A stretch of 64,000 nucleotides of DNA from Streptomyces sp. NBC_01216 (GTDB taxonomy: Bacteria; Actinomycetota; Actinomycetes; Streptomycetales; Streptomycetaceae): the NCBI RefSeq assembly GCF_035994945.1, contig NZ_CP108677.1:4774001-4838000 (forward strand), written 5' to 3'. Every line of letters starts with the position of its first letter. Positions within the stretch are counted from its first letter, which is position 1. Of this stretch, positions 1-8,140 are shown in pieces. The notes under the pieces are model-generated. The model worked only from the letters and a program-made list of their open reading frames with translations. It did not search any database and was not told the origin of the DNA. A program made the position numbers and the translations under genes.

Positions 1-1047
1 CGCGTCCGGGGACAGTGGCTGATCTCGGTCTACTTCCCCTTCGTCACGCTCCTGTCGTCCGTGGCCGCCGCCGCCGTCATGGTCATCGGCGCCAACCGGA
101 TCGAGGCGGGCACCCTGACCACCGGTGCCCTGGTCGCCTACCTCCTCTACATCGACCTGTTCTTCGCACCCGTGCAGCAGCTCTCCCAGGTCTTCGACGG
201 CTACCAGCAGGCCACCGTCTCGCTGGGGAGGATGCAGGAGCTGCTCCGCGAGCCGACCTCCACGGCCCCGGCCGACCGGCCTCTCGACGTGTCGTCGCTG
301 CGCGGCGAGATCGCCTTCGAGAACGTCTCCTTCGCCTACGGCTCCGAGGAGGAGGCCCTGACCGGGATCGACCTGCGCATCCCGGCAGGCCAGACCGTCG
401 CCTTCGTCGGCGAGACCGGCTCCGGGAAGTCCACCCTGGTCAAGCTGGTCGCCCGGTTCTACGACCCGACCGGCGGCCGGGTCACCGCCGACGGCACCGA
501 CCTGCGGGACCTGGATCTCACGGCGTACCGCCACCGGCTCGGCGTGGTGCCCCAGGAGGCGTACCTCTTCGCCGGCACGGTCCGCGACGCCATCGCCTAC
601 GGCCGTCCCGACGCGACCGACGCCGAGGTCGAGGCGGCGGCCCGCGCGGTCGGCGCGCACCATGTCATCGCCACCCTGGACGGCGGTTACCTGCACGAGG
701 TCGCCGAACGGGGCCGCAACCTCTCGGCCGGTCAGCGTCAGCTGATCGCGCTGGCCCGCGCGGAACTCGTCGACCCGGACGTCCTCCTCCTCGACGAGGC
801 GACGGCCGCGCTCGACCTGGCCACCGAAGCCCAGGTCAACCAGGCCACCGACCGCCTCGTGGGCCGCCGTACGACCCTGGTCGTCGCGCACCGCCTCACC
901 ACCGCCGCCCGCGCGGACCGGGTGATCGTGATGGCCGACGGCAGAGTCGCCGAGGACGGCACCCACGACGAACTGCTGCTGCGCGGAGGCGCCTACGCGG
1001 AGCTGTGGCGCACCTTCATAGGCGAGGAGGAGCCCGAGCGGGTCTGA
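1..1047 (+). CDS. ABC exporter, C-terminal part (permease end plus ATPase), partial
   Basis: This is the C-terminal part of a half-transporter ABC exporter. The frame is open from base 1, so its start and most membrane helices lie outside the window. About 348 residues are visible: the last hydrophobic helices (bases 40-200), then a complete nucleotide-binding domain with Walker A GETGSGKST (near base 409), Q-loop VPQEAYLFAG, signature LSAGQRQ (near 721), Walker B VLLLDEATAALD (near 781) and the switch histidine in AHRLTT (near 890). A permease followed by an ATPase in one chain is the MsbA/LmrA-type exporter layout. Streptomyces often encode these as adjacent heterodimer pairs, so a partner may sit just upstream. 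The substrate cannot be read from the sequence. Confidence 0.93.
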   Translation, partial: RVRGQWLISVYFPFVTLLSSVAAAAVMVIGANRIEAGTLTTGALVAYLLYIDLFFAPVQQLSQVFDGYQQATVSLGRMQELLREPTSTAPADRPLDVSSLRGEIAFENVSFAYGSEEEALTGIDLRIPAGQTVAFVGETGSGKSTLVKLVARFYDPTGGRVTADGTDLRDLDLTAYRHRLGVVPQEAYLFAGTVRDAIAYGRPDATDAEVEAAARAVGAHHVIATLDGGYLHEVAERGRNLSAGQRQLIALARAELVDPDVLLLDEATAALDLATEAQVNQATDRLVGRRTTLVVAHRLTTAARADRVIVMADGRVAEDGTHDELLLRGGAYAELWRTFIGEEEPERV

Positions 1048-1424
1048 GCTCAAAGCCGCGAGCCTGCCGGGTGGCCTTCGACCGGCAGGCGGACGCGTGC
1101 CATGGCGCGTCCGCCCGCCGGCCGAAGTGCCGGGACGGCCGGCCCTGCCCGCCGACCGTCCCTCCGGACCGCCGCCGCCCGGATCGCTTCTCCCGTCCGT
1201 CGCGGCTTCCGCCCGGCCGTCCCGCCCGCCACCGGTCCCGGTGGTTCCGTCACCGGTTACTTCCGGCCAATCTCCCCGCGCCCGCCGCACACGGCCGAGG
1301 GGGAGCGGCCGGGGCGCGGCCCGGTGGGTCCCGGCCGATCGCGGGTGAGGCCGACGGCCGAGGCAACCGCCCGGGGCTCCCGTGCGTCGTACGCAAGTAC
1401 GACACAGGGACGGGAGGGGTTCGC
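1048..1424. other. Intergenic region, no gene seen
   Basis: This is very GC-rich sequence between the ABC exporter and the small secreted protein. Several frames are open on both strands, but none has a ribosome binding site with a recognisable product. Only the gggagggg just before the next gene stands out. Confidence 0.5.
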
Positions 1425-1832
1425 GTGTTCGGTAGGGCGGGACGGGGAAGGCACGGAACGTGCTGGCTCGCGCAGTTGACGGCGGCCTTCCTCACAGCGG
1501 GCGCGCTCCTCCTCGGCGGGCCTGGCGTGGCCTCCGCGGACGCCGCCTCGGTGTGCAGCGGGCGGCCCGCGAAGACCGTGCGCTTCGCCACCGGCGAGTT
1601 GCGCCTCTACAGGACCCGGCAGTACGTGTGCGCCCTGACCGTCGCCAAGAACCCCGGGGCCCGGCGGGCGATGTCCGTCTCGCTCCAGCCCCGCGGAGGG
1701 CGTCCCGTCGTCGACGGCGGACGCTTCACCCGCCAGGCCGGCCCCGTCACCGTCCACGCCCTGCACCGCTGCGTCCGCGCCTCCGGCAGCATCGCGGGAC
1801 ACCGTGTGGCGACCGGGTGGATCCTCTGCTGA
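1425..1832 (+). CDS. Small secreted protein, unknown function
   Basis: This is a predicted exported protein of 135 residues. I chose the GTG at 1425 because a strong gggagggg ribosome binding site lies 5 bases upstream. From there the protein starts with a short arginine-rich segment, a hydrophobic core (LTAAFLTAGALLLGG) and an Ala-X-Ala-like cleavage region (VASADA). The mature part of about 95 residues has four cysteines (in SVCSG, YVCAL, HRCVR and the final WILC), which suggests two disulfide bonds in a small extracellular domain. I do not recognise a named family. It is followed by another secreted protein gene, but an 89-base gap with that gene's own ribosome site does not force an operon. 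Confidence 0.7.
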   Translation: MFGRAGRGRHGTCWLAQLTAAFLTAGALLLGGPGVASADAASVCSGRPAKTVRFATGELRLYRTRQYVCALTVAKNPGARRAMSVSLQPRGGRPVVDGGRFTRQAGPVTVHALHRCVRASGSIAGHRVATGWILC

Positions 1833-1921
1833 AATCCCGCCGCAAGGGTCAACTTCGTCTGGCGGCACATGTGTTCGCCCCGCTAGGTTCGCGACACCGT
1901 TGTGAGTCAAGGGGAGGGTGA

Positions 1922-3376
1922 ATGCGCAAGTCGCTGAGATGGCTGCTGTCGCTCGCGGTGCTCATAGGCACCGTCGGTGCGACCGGCGCGGCTACCGCCG
2001 CGGAGCCGGCCGTCGGCCCGTCCGGTGCCACGAGCGCCGGAACGTCCGCCACCGCGGACATCGAGGACCGCATCCTGGCGATCCCCGGGATGAGCCTGAT
2101 CGAGGAGAAGCCCTACGCCGGCTACCGCTTCTTCGTCCTCGAGTACACCCAGCCGGTCGACCACCGGCGCCCGTGGAGAGGAACGTTCAAGCAGCGCCTC
2201 TCCCTCCTCCACAAGGGCACGGACCGGCCGACCGTCTTCCACACCGGCGGCTACGCGCTGAACACCAACCCCAGCCGCCGTGAGCCCACCCGGATCATCG
2301 ACGGCAACCAGGTCTCCATGGAGTACCGCTTCTTCACGCCCTCCCGGCCACAGCCCGCCGACTGGTCCACGCTGGACATCTGGCAGGCCGCCAGCGACCA
2401 GCACCGCATCTTCACCGCCCTGAAGCGGATCTACGGGAAGAAGTGGCTCTCCACCGGCGCCTCCAAGGGAGGCATGACAGCCACGTACTACGAGCGCCAC
2501 TACCCGCGCGACATGGACGGCGTGGTCGCCTACGTCGCGCCCAACGACGTGGTCGACAGGGAGGACTCGGCGTACGACCGGTTCTTCGCGCGCGTCGGGA
2601 CCGAGGACTGCCGCGACCGCCTCAACGCGATGCAGCGCGAGGCACTGGTCCGCCGCGCGCCGCTCGAGAAGAAGTACGCGGAGTGGGCCGCGGCCGAGGG
2701 GGCCACCTTCCGCACCCTCGGCTCCCTCGACCGGGCCTACGAGGCCGTCGTCCTCGACTTCGTCTGGGCCTTCTGGCAGTACAACGGCCAGGAGGTGTGC
2801 GAGAAGATCCCGGACGCCACGACCGCGAGCGACGACACCGTCTACGAAACGATCGACGCCTACTCCGGCTGGGCCTTCTACAGCGACCAGGGCCTGGAGC
2901 CGTACACCCCGTACTACTACCAGGCGGCGACCGAACTCGGCAGCCCCACCATCGAGCAGCCGCACCTCAAGGGCCTGAGCCGCTACGGGTACCAGCCGGC
3001 CCGCAGCTTCGTCCCGCGTGAGATCCCGGTGAGGTTCAAGCCGTGGGTCATGCGGGACGTGGACGACTGGGTCCGCAGGCACGCGCACCGGATGCTCTTC
3101 GTCTACGGCGCCGACGACCCGTGGGGCGCCGAGCCCTTCCACCTCGGCCGGGGCGCGCGGGACAGCTACGTCTACTACGCGCCGGGCGCCAACCACGGCG
3201 CCACCGTCTCGGCCCTGCGCGACGCCGAGCGCGCCAAGGCCACCGCCCGCATCCTGGCCTGGGCCGGCGTCGACGCCGAGGCGACCGCCGAGGCTCGCCC
3301 GCTGGCCCGCTTCGACGCGCGCCTCGACACCGTGGACGACGAGGTGTCCTCCCGGGAGCACGGCCTGCGGCCGTGA
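1922..3376 (+). CDS. Secreted S37-type (PS-10) tripeptidyl/prolyl aminopeptidase
   Basis: This is a 484-residue exported serine peptidase of the alpha/beta-hydrolase fold. It resembles the Streptomyces PS-10 / prolyl tri- and tetrapeptidyl aminopeptidases (MEROPS S37, often annotated S28-like), which trim short peptides from the N terminus outside the cell. A classic signal peptide (MRKSLRWLLSLAVL, then Ala-rich to AATAAEP) follows an aggggaggg ribosome site. The nucleophile is the Ser of GASKGGMT (about residue 181). The Asp is in YGADDPWG (about 398) and the His in GANHGAT (about 425), so the triad is complete. Length fits the family. It converges with a GH3 gene. Confidence 0.85.
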   Translation: MRKSLRWLLSLAVLIGTVGATGAATAAEPAVGPSGATSAGTSATADIEDRILAIPGMSLIEEKPYAGYRFFVLEYTQPVDHRRPWRGTFKQRLSLLHKGTDRPTVFHTGGYALNTNPSRREPTRIIDGNQVSMEYRFFTPSRPQPADWSTLDIWQAASDQHRIFTALKRIYGKKWLSTGASKGGMTATYYERHYPRDMDGVVAYVAPNDVVDREDSAYDRFFARVGTEDCRDRLNAMQREALVRRAPLEKKYAEWAAAEGATFRTLGSLDRAYEAVVLDFVWAFWQYNGQEVCEKIPDATTASDDTVYETIDAYSGWAFYSDQGLEPYTPYYYQAATELGSPTIEQPHLKGLSRYGYQPARSFVPREIPVRFKPWVMRDVDDWVRRHAHRMLFVYGADDPWGAEPFHLGRGARDSYVYYAPGANHGATVSALRDAERAKATARILAWAGVDAEATAEARPLARFDARLDTVDDEVSSREHGLRP

Positions 3377-3475
3377 CCCCCGGAGCCTGACCACGTGCGG
3401 CCGGCGCCCTCCGGGGCCCGGCCGCACCGGTCTTCACGCCGGGGCCCCCGTGCCGCTGCCCACCCCTTCAGGGGT

Positions 3476-5317
3476 TCACCGGTACGACAGGCCGAAACCC
3501 ACGGGGTGCAGTACCCGTGTCGGGTCGTCCGCCCGTGGCACGGGCACCGGAAGCCGCCCCTCGGGCCGCGCCCGGCCCGCGAGGACCCGGACCGCCGCCC
3601 GCAGTTCGACGTCGGTCCAGGCGTACGCGGCGACGGTCGCCCGCTGACCGCTGAGCTGCGCGATGTCGTACGGGTTGCGGAGCGCCACCGTCACCACGGG
3701 CACGCCGGTCGCGGCCAGGCGGGAGACGAGGGTCCGCTGGGAGCTGGCCGCGTCGACGTCGTAGGTGCCGACGACGACCACGTCCCGGCCCGCCGCCGCG
3801 GCCACCGCCTCCTCGATCCGCGCGGCGCTCGGGGAGACGCCGGTGGACAACGCCGTCGCGGTGAAGCCGAGTTCGGTGAAGGCGGCGGCCATCGTGGCGG
3901 TCGGCGGCCCGGCCGTACCGGACGGCGAGACGGGATCGGCGCCGACGACCAGGACGTCGCGGTGAGCACGGTTCGACAGCGGCAACAACCGCCCCTCGTT
4001 GCGGAGCAGCGTCGTGGTCCGCTCGGCGATGCGGTCGGCGCGGCCGAGGTGGGCCGGGACGCCGACCGCGCGGTCCACGCCGGCCCGGCTGACGTACGGC
4101 TCCCGGAACAACCCCAGCCTCGCCTTGAGACGCAGGATGCGCAGGATCGATTCATCGATCCGGGACTCGGCCAGTTCGCCGCTCTTCACGGCATCGAGGA
4201 CGGCGTTCCAGGCGACGTCCAGCTTCGGCGGGTTGAGCAACTGGTCGACGCCGGCCTTGAGCGCCAGGACCGGGACCCGCGCGTCGCCGTACTTCGTCCG
4301 AACCCCCTCCATCCCGAGGGCGTCGGTCACCACCACGCCGTCGTAGCCGAGCCTCTCCCGCAGGATGCCGGTCAGGATCGGACGGGAGAGCGTCGCCGGG
4401 TCCTCGCTGGGGTCGAGCGCGGGGACGACGAGGTGACCCGTCATGATCGAGTCGACCCCGGCGGCGATCGCGGCGCGGAACGGCGGCGCGTCGAGCGCGG
4501 CCCACTGCGCCCGGGTGTGCGTGATGGTCGGCAGACCGTAGTGGCTGTCGACGGCCGTGTCGCCGTGGCCGGGGAAGTGCTTGGCGGTGGCCGCGACCCC
4601 GGCCCGCTGGTAGCCCTCGACCTGGGCCGCGACCAGCCCGGCGACGGCACGCGGTTCGGAGCCGAAGGAACGGACGCCGATGACCGGGTTGACGGGGTTG
4701 ACGTTGACGTCCGCGACCGGCGCGTAGTTCTGCCGGATGCCGACGGCCGCCAGCTCGGCGCCCGCGATCCGGGCGGCCGTCCGGGCGTCGGACCGCGAGC
4801 CTCCGGCCCCGAGCGCCATCGCACCGGGGAGCAGGGTGGCGGGTCTGCCCATCCGGCAGACGGCGCCGTGCTCCTGGTCCGTGGAGATCAGCAGGGGGAG
4901 CGGGGTGCGCTGGGCGAGGCCGGCCCGCTGGATGCCGTTGGACAGCTCGGCGATCTGGTGCGGATCACGGGTGTTGTGCGCCCAGCCGAAGTAGATGATC
5001 CCGCCGACGTGGTAGGTCTCGACGAGCTCGGCGGCGGTGCGGACGCCGATCTCCGTGAGGTTGGCGTCGATGTCGGCCTGGTCCGGGGCGGTGGCGGAAT
5101 GGCCGTACACCCGCATGACGAAGAGCTGGCCGACCTTCTCCTGCGGTGTCAGGCCGGCGATGAGCCCGCGCAGCCGGGTCTCGTGGTCCCCGGCCCCGGA
5201 GGGGGAGGACCCGTGAGCCGCGCGGGCGAGCGGGGAGGACGCGCCGGTGACGGCCGCGGCGGCCCCGGCGGCGGTGACGGTGAGAAGGGTGCGTCTGGAG
5301 GTGGCACGGTGGTGCAC
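3476..5317 (-). CDS. Tat-exported GH3 glycosidase, beta-N-acetylhexosaminidase-like
   Basis: This is a 613-residue glycoside hydrolase family 3 enzyme. The N-terminal barrel contains KHFPGHGDT followed by DSHYGLP, the NagZ-type Asp-His pair used by GH3 N-acetylglucosaminidases, and VVTDALGMEGV, which carries the nucleophile Asp. A second GH3 C-terminal domain (from about residue 400) follows, so it is longer than enterobacterial NagZ. The GTG at 5317 is preferred: ggaaggag lies 5 bases upstream, and it gives an N terminus with SRRTLLTVTAAG, a twin-arginine signal. An in-frame codon 16 triplets earlier lacks a good ribosome site. The likely role is extracellular or cell-wall amino-sugar turnover. 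The exact substrate is inferred from motifs. Confidence 0.88.
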   Translation of the reverse strand: MHHRATSRRTLLTVTAAGAAAAVTGASSPLARAAHGSSPSGAGDHETRLRGLIAGLTPQEKVGQLFVMRVYGHSATAPDQADIDANLTEIGVRTAAELVETYHVGGIIYFGWAHNTRDPHQIAELSNGIQRAGLAQRTPLPLLISTDQEHGAVCRMGRPATLLPGAMALGAGGSRSDARTAARIAGAELAAVGIRQNYAPVADVNVNPVNPVIGVRSFGSEPRAVAGLVAAQVEGYQRAGVAATAKHFPGHGDTAVDSHYGLPTITHTRAQWAALDAPPFRAAIAAGVDSIMTGHLVVPALDPSEDPATLSRPILTGILRERLGYDGVVVTDALGMEGVRTKYGDARVPVLALKAGVDQLLNPPKLDVAWNAVLDAVKSGELAESRIDESILRILRLKARLGLFREPYVSRAGVDRAVGVPAHLGRADRIAERTTTLLRNEGRLLPLSNRAHRDVLVVGADPVSPSGTAGPPTATMAAAFTELGFTATALSTGVSPSAARIEEAVAAAAGRDVVVVGTYDVDAASSQRTLVSRLAATGVPVVTVALRNPYDIAQLSGQRATVAAYAWTDVELRAAVRVLAGRARPEGRLPVPVPRADDPTRVLHPVGFGLSYR

Positions 5318-5785
5318 TGATGCTCCTTCCGGCCTGCGGGGTGATGGAAACTTCCAAGGAGCCACGGATAGCCCGAAAGTAACTGCCGGTCAAGGACCCG
5401 CGCGGCGAAGGGACGGCGTGGTGCGCGGGGCGCGGCGGAACGCGGCCCGGAGGCACCCCGGCCGGCGCCGGGTCAGAGTGCCGCCGACACCGTCGGCCGG
5501 ACGTCCCGGAGGACGTGCACGGCCATCGGTGATCGCGGGGCGACGGGCCCCTCACAGGCCACAGCGCCCACAGCCGCCGCGTCGGGACCGGGGCCGGACG
5601 GACCGGCCCCCTTCTCCGGGCTCGTCCCGGCCTTCGGGACGTCCTCGGAGCGCTCGCCCCGGGTGAATGAGCCAGCCCGCTGCGGTGGTGCGCCGCCGCC
5701 CTGCCGGTCGCTGGCGCGGCCGTGACCTCTTTCGCACCCCGCGGGAGCGCCGTCACCGCGGAAGGTGCGGATACCGTCTTCCGGC
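5318..5785. other. Intergenic region between divergent genes, no gene seen
   Basis: This 468-base GC-rich gap separates the GH3 gene from the kinase remnant. Frames are open on the minus strand, but they give low-complexity Ala/Gly/Pro/Arg peptides with no motif or convincing ribosome site. Promoters for both flanking genes should lie here. I could not pick one out. Confidence 0.4.
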
Positions 5786-6378
5786 ATGGACTTCGTACCC
5801 ATCGACCGTGAGCCCGCCCCCGCGGTGCTCCTTCTCGGCGGTATCCCCGGCAGCGGCAAGTCGACGGTGGCGGCGGCCTTGGCCGCGCGATTCGCGCGGT
5901 CCGCGCACATCGAGGTCGACGCCCTCCAGGACCTGATCGTCCGGGGCGGCCACCCGCCGGTCCCGGAGGGGGACCCGGAAGCCGACCGTCAGATCTTCCT
6001 GCGCGCCCGCAACGCCTGCCTGCTCGCGGACAGTCTCGTCTTGGCGGGCTTCCTCCCGGTGATCGACGACGTGGTCGTCCGCCGCACCCACCTGGACTTG
6101 TACGCTTCCTCCCTGCGGACCCGCCCCTTCCACGCCGTCTTCCTGGCCCCCGGCCCGCAGAAGGCGTGGGAGCGCAACAACGCCCGCGACAGCGGTTGAC
6201 GACGGACTGGGCGCCCCTGGACGAGGCCATGCGCACCGAGCTGCGGGGCGACGGCGTCTGGATCGACAACGCCCGACAGTCGGTGGAGGAGACCGTCGAC
6301 GCCGTCCTCGCGGCGACGGGACTCGGCCCGACGGCTCCGCCGGGCACGCCGGCGGACGGCACGGGCTCCCTGCGATAG
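5786..6378 (+). pseudogene. Frameshifted P-loop kinase / zeta-toxin-like phosphotransferase
   Basis: This is a small AAA-type nucleotide-binding kinase split by a frameshift. The first frame (from ATG 5786) has Walker A GGIPGSGKST and runs through VIDDVVVRR and LAPGPQKAWERNNARDSG to a TGA at about 6197. The natural continuation, RLTTDWAPLDEAMRTEL and GVWIDNARQSVEETVDAVL, lies in another frame up to 6378. Joined, the parts make a standard protein of about 195 residues resembling chloramphenicol-phosphotransferase/zeta-like kinases of Streptomyces. The break is near 6190-6197 and fits a small deletion. It may be a true pseudogene or an assembly error. The start is uncertain, because there is no clear ribosome site. 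The substrate is unknown. Confidence 0.7.
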
Positions 6379-6431
6379 AGCACCCCGCCCCCCGCCCGGC
6401 GTTCCGTCCACCGCCTCACCCGGCGAGCCGT

Positions 6432-6453
6432 CCCGGCGGCCGGTACCGCCGGG
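6432..6453. terminator. Possible bidirectional terminator
   Basis: A perfect 8-bp GC inverted repeat (cccggcgg / ccgccggg, 6-base loop) lies in the 81-base gap between the converging kinase remnant and the beta-helix gene. There is no T-run, which is usual in Streptomyces. Support is positional. Confidence 0.4.
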
Positions 6454-6459
6454 CCCCCG

Positions 6460-7860
6460 CTACGGCATCTTGGCGTCGGGCAGCCGGCCGCTCTTCTGGG
6501 CGCAGTCGCGGAACTCGTACCACGGCGCCGCACCCGGCCAGCGCAGGAAGCCCGACGCGCCGGTTCCCGTCGTCATGTTGTTGAAGCGGCAGCCGTCGTA
6601 GAGCAGCTTGCCCGCCGTCGTCGTGCCGGCCGCCGTCACCTGGTGCGAGCCGAGCAGCGCGCAGTCCTGATAGCGGATCATCGGACCGCGCGAGGGGCTG
6701 ACGGCGTCGAAGCGGTACTGGTGGGGGACGGCGTCCACGGCCCAGGACTTGAAGGAATGGGCGGTGTCGTCGCAGGAGACGAAGGTGATGGTGCCCTTGT
6801 ACCAGGACGAGTCGATCACCTTGTGTCCGGTGCCCCGTACCTCGAAGCGGATGCCCTGGGCGTACAGGCGCATGACCGAGTCGGAGCGCGGCGGGTTCGC
6901 GTTCAGTTCGAAGAAGGTGCCCGTCGAGTTCGGGTCGGTGAGGATGTAGGAGCCGCCGATGAAGTTCATCGATCCGCCGTGCTCGTTGCGGACGAAGACC
7001 CCCGACTGGAACTCCACCTTGCAGTCGCGGAACCAGTAGTTGAGGAACTGGTCCTGCTGCTGCTCGGCGGGCTCGGTGCCCATGACCAGGAACGCGTCCG
7101 CGTAGGAGCCGCTGATCTGGCAGTGGTCCCAGCCCATCTCGCTGTTGAGATTGGACTTGCCCGCCTTCGGACCGTCCAGGACGATGCCGGCCTTCCAGGT
7201 GCCGCGCCACTCGACGTCGGCGTACCAGGTGTCCTGCACGCCGAACGTCGCCGAGGAGTAGGAGCGGTTGAACGTCGCGGTCGAGTCCCGGCTCTCGAAG
7301 GTCAGGCCGCTGATCCGGATGTTCTTGTACCGGTCCATGTTCCGCCACAGCACGGTGTCGCGGACCGTCGGGTCGTACACGATGTGGGAGAGCCGCTTGC
7401 CGAAGCCGCTGATCGAGATGCCGTTGACGACACTGTGCTCGGCGGGGTCGGTGTTCTGGGTCGGCGGCAGCAGGTCCGGCTCGGTGAGCAGGTAGGTGCC
7501 CGGCGGGATGAGCAGCACCTTCCCCGGGGTGACGCCGGTCCCGGGAGCGCCGCCGAGCATCTCGGCCACGGCGGCCCGGAAGGCGGCGTCGCTCGGCGTC
7601 GCACCGGTGGGGTCGGCCCCCTTGGCGACGACGTCGACCACGTACGGCCCGGCGGTGGCCGTCACGGCGGCGGGGACGGCCACGGCGCTGCGGGTGCCGA
7701 GCGCCAGGCCGCCGGCCACGGCGCCCGCCCCGGTCAGCCCGGCCAGCAGCGTCCGGCGGCCCGGACGGCGGCCCGTCTCGTGTCCGCTCGCCGACTCGGC
7801 CGCCCGTGCGGACGGCGCGGAGTCCGCCGGTGACGTGTGATCTGTGGATGGTGAGGACAT
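6460..7860 (-). CDS. Tat-exported right-handed beta-helix (pectate-lyase-like) protein
   Basis: This is a 466-residue exported protein with a parallel beta-helix fold. After an about 35-residue hydrophilic leader comes a twin-arginine signal (GRRTLLAGLTGAGAVAGG) and an Ala-rich cleavage region. The mature part opens with VVDVVAKGADPTGATPSDAA, the start typical of pectate-lyase-3/GH28/GH55-like helices, followed by LLIPPGTYLL and repeated rungs such as NIRISGLTF and SMNFIGGSYIL. I do not see a clear catalytic triad, so polysaccharide lyase, glycosidase or a binding role are all possible. The ATG at 7860 has a ggggg 6 bases upstream, whereas a TTG two codons earlier lacks one. Overlapping palindromes lie just upstream (7894-7930). 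Confidence 0.75.
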   Translation of the reverse strand: MSSPSTDHTSPADSAPSARAAESASGHETGRRPGRRTLLAGLTGAGAVAGGLALGTRSAVAVPAAVTATAGPYVVDVVAKGADPTGATPSDAAFRAAVAEMLGGAPGTGVTPGKVLLIPPGTYLLTEPDLLPPTQNTDPAEHSVVNGISISGFGKRLSHIVYDPTVRDTVLWRNMDRYKNIRISGLTFESRDSTATFNRSYSSATFGVQDTWYADVEWRGTWKAGIVLDGPKAGKSNLNSEMGWDHCQISGSYADAFLVMGTEPAEQQQDQFLNYWFRDCKVEFQSGVFVRNEHGGSMNFIGGSYILTDPNSTGTFFELNANPPRSDSVMRLYAQGIRFEVRGTGHKVIDSSWYKGTITFVSCDDTAHSFKSWAVDAVPHQYRFDAVSPSRGPMIRYQDCALLGSHQVTAAGTTTAGKLLYDGCRFNNMTTGTGASGFLRWPGAAPWYEFRDCAQKSGRLPDAKMP

Positions 7861-7893
7861 CGCCAACCCCCGTTGTGGTGAACGTCGCTGAGC

Positions 7894-7930
7894 CGTGATC
7901 CGTCGAAGATCACGACAAGAGGTGATCTTC
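7894..7930. promoter_or_regulatory. Overlapping palindromes upstream of the beta-helix gene
   Basis: Two nested inverted repeats share one arm: cgtgatc-N7-gatcacg (7894-7914) and gaagatcac-N8-gtgatcttc (7905-7930). The core GTGATC or its complement occurs three times in 37 bases, 34-70 bases upstream of the beta-helix start. This looks like an operator for a dimeric repressor or activator. The protein is unknown. Confidence 0.5.
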
Positions 7931-8140
7931 TGTCATGTCCTCAGTCGAAGCAAGGCGCGGACACCGTCCCGGCCCCTCACCCCGCTCCCGCGCGGAGGGC
8001 CGGGTGGCGTGGAGGGTGGCGCCGGGTTCTCCTGCCGCCGGGTCCGTCGCCCGTCCGCGGGCCCGGTCCCGCTGTGACGCGGTGTCCCGCTTTCACCGGG
8101 CCCCCGGCGCGCTGTCCTACCCCTTCGCTACCGTCGGTGC

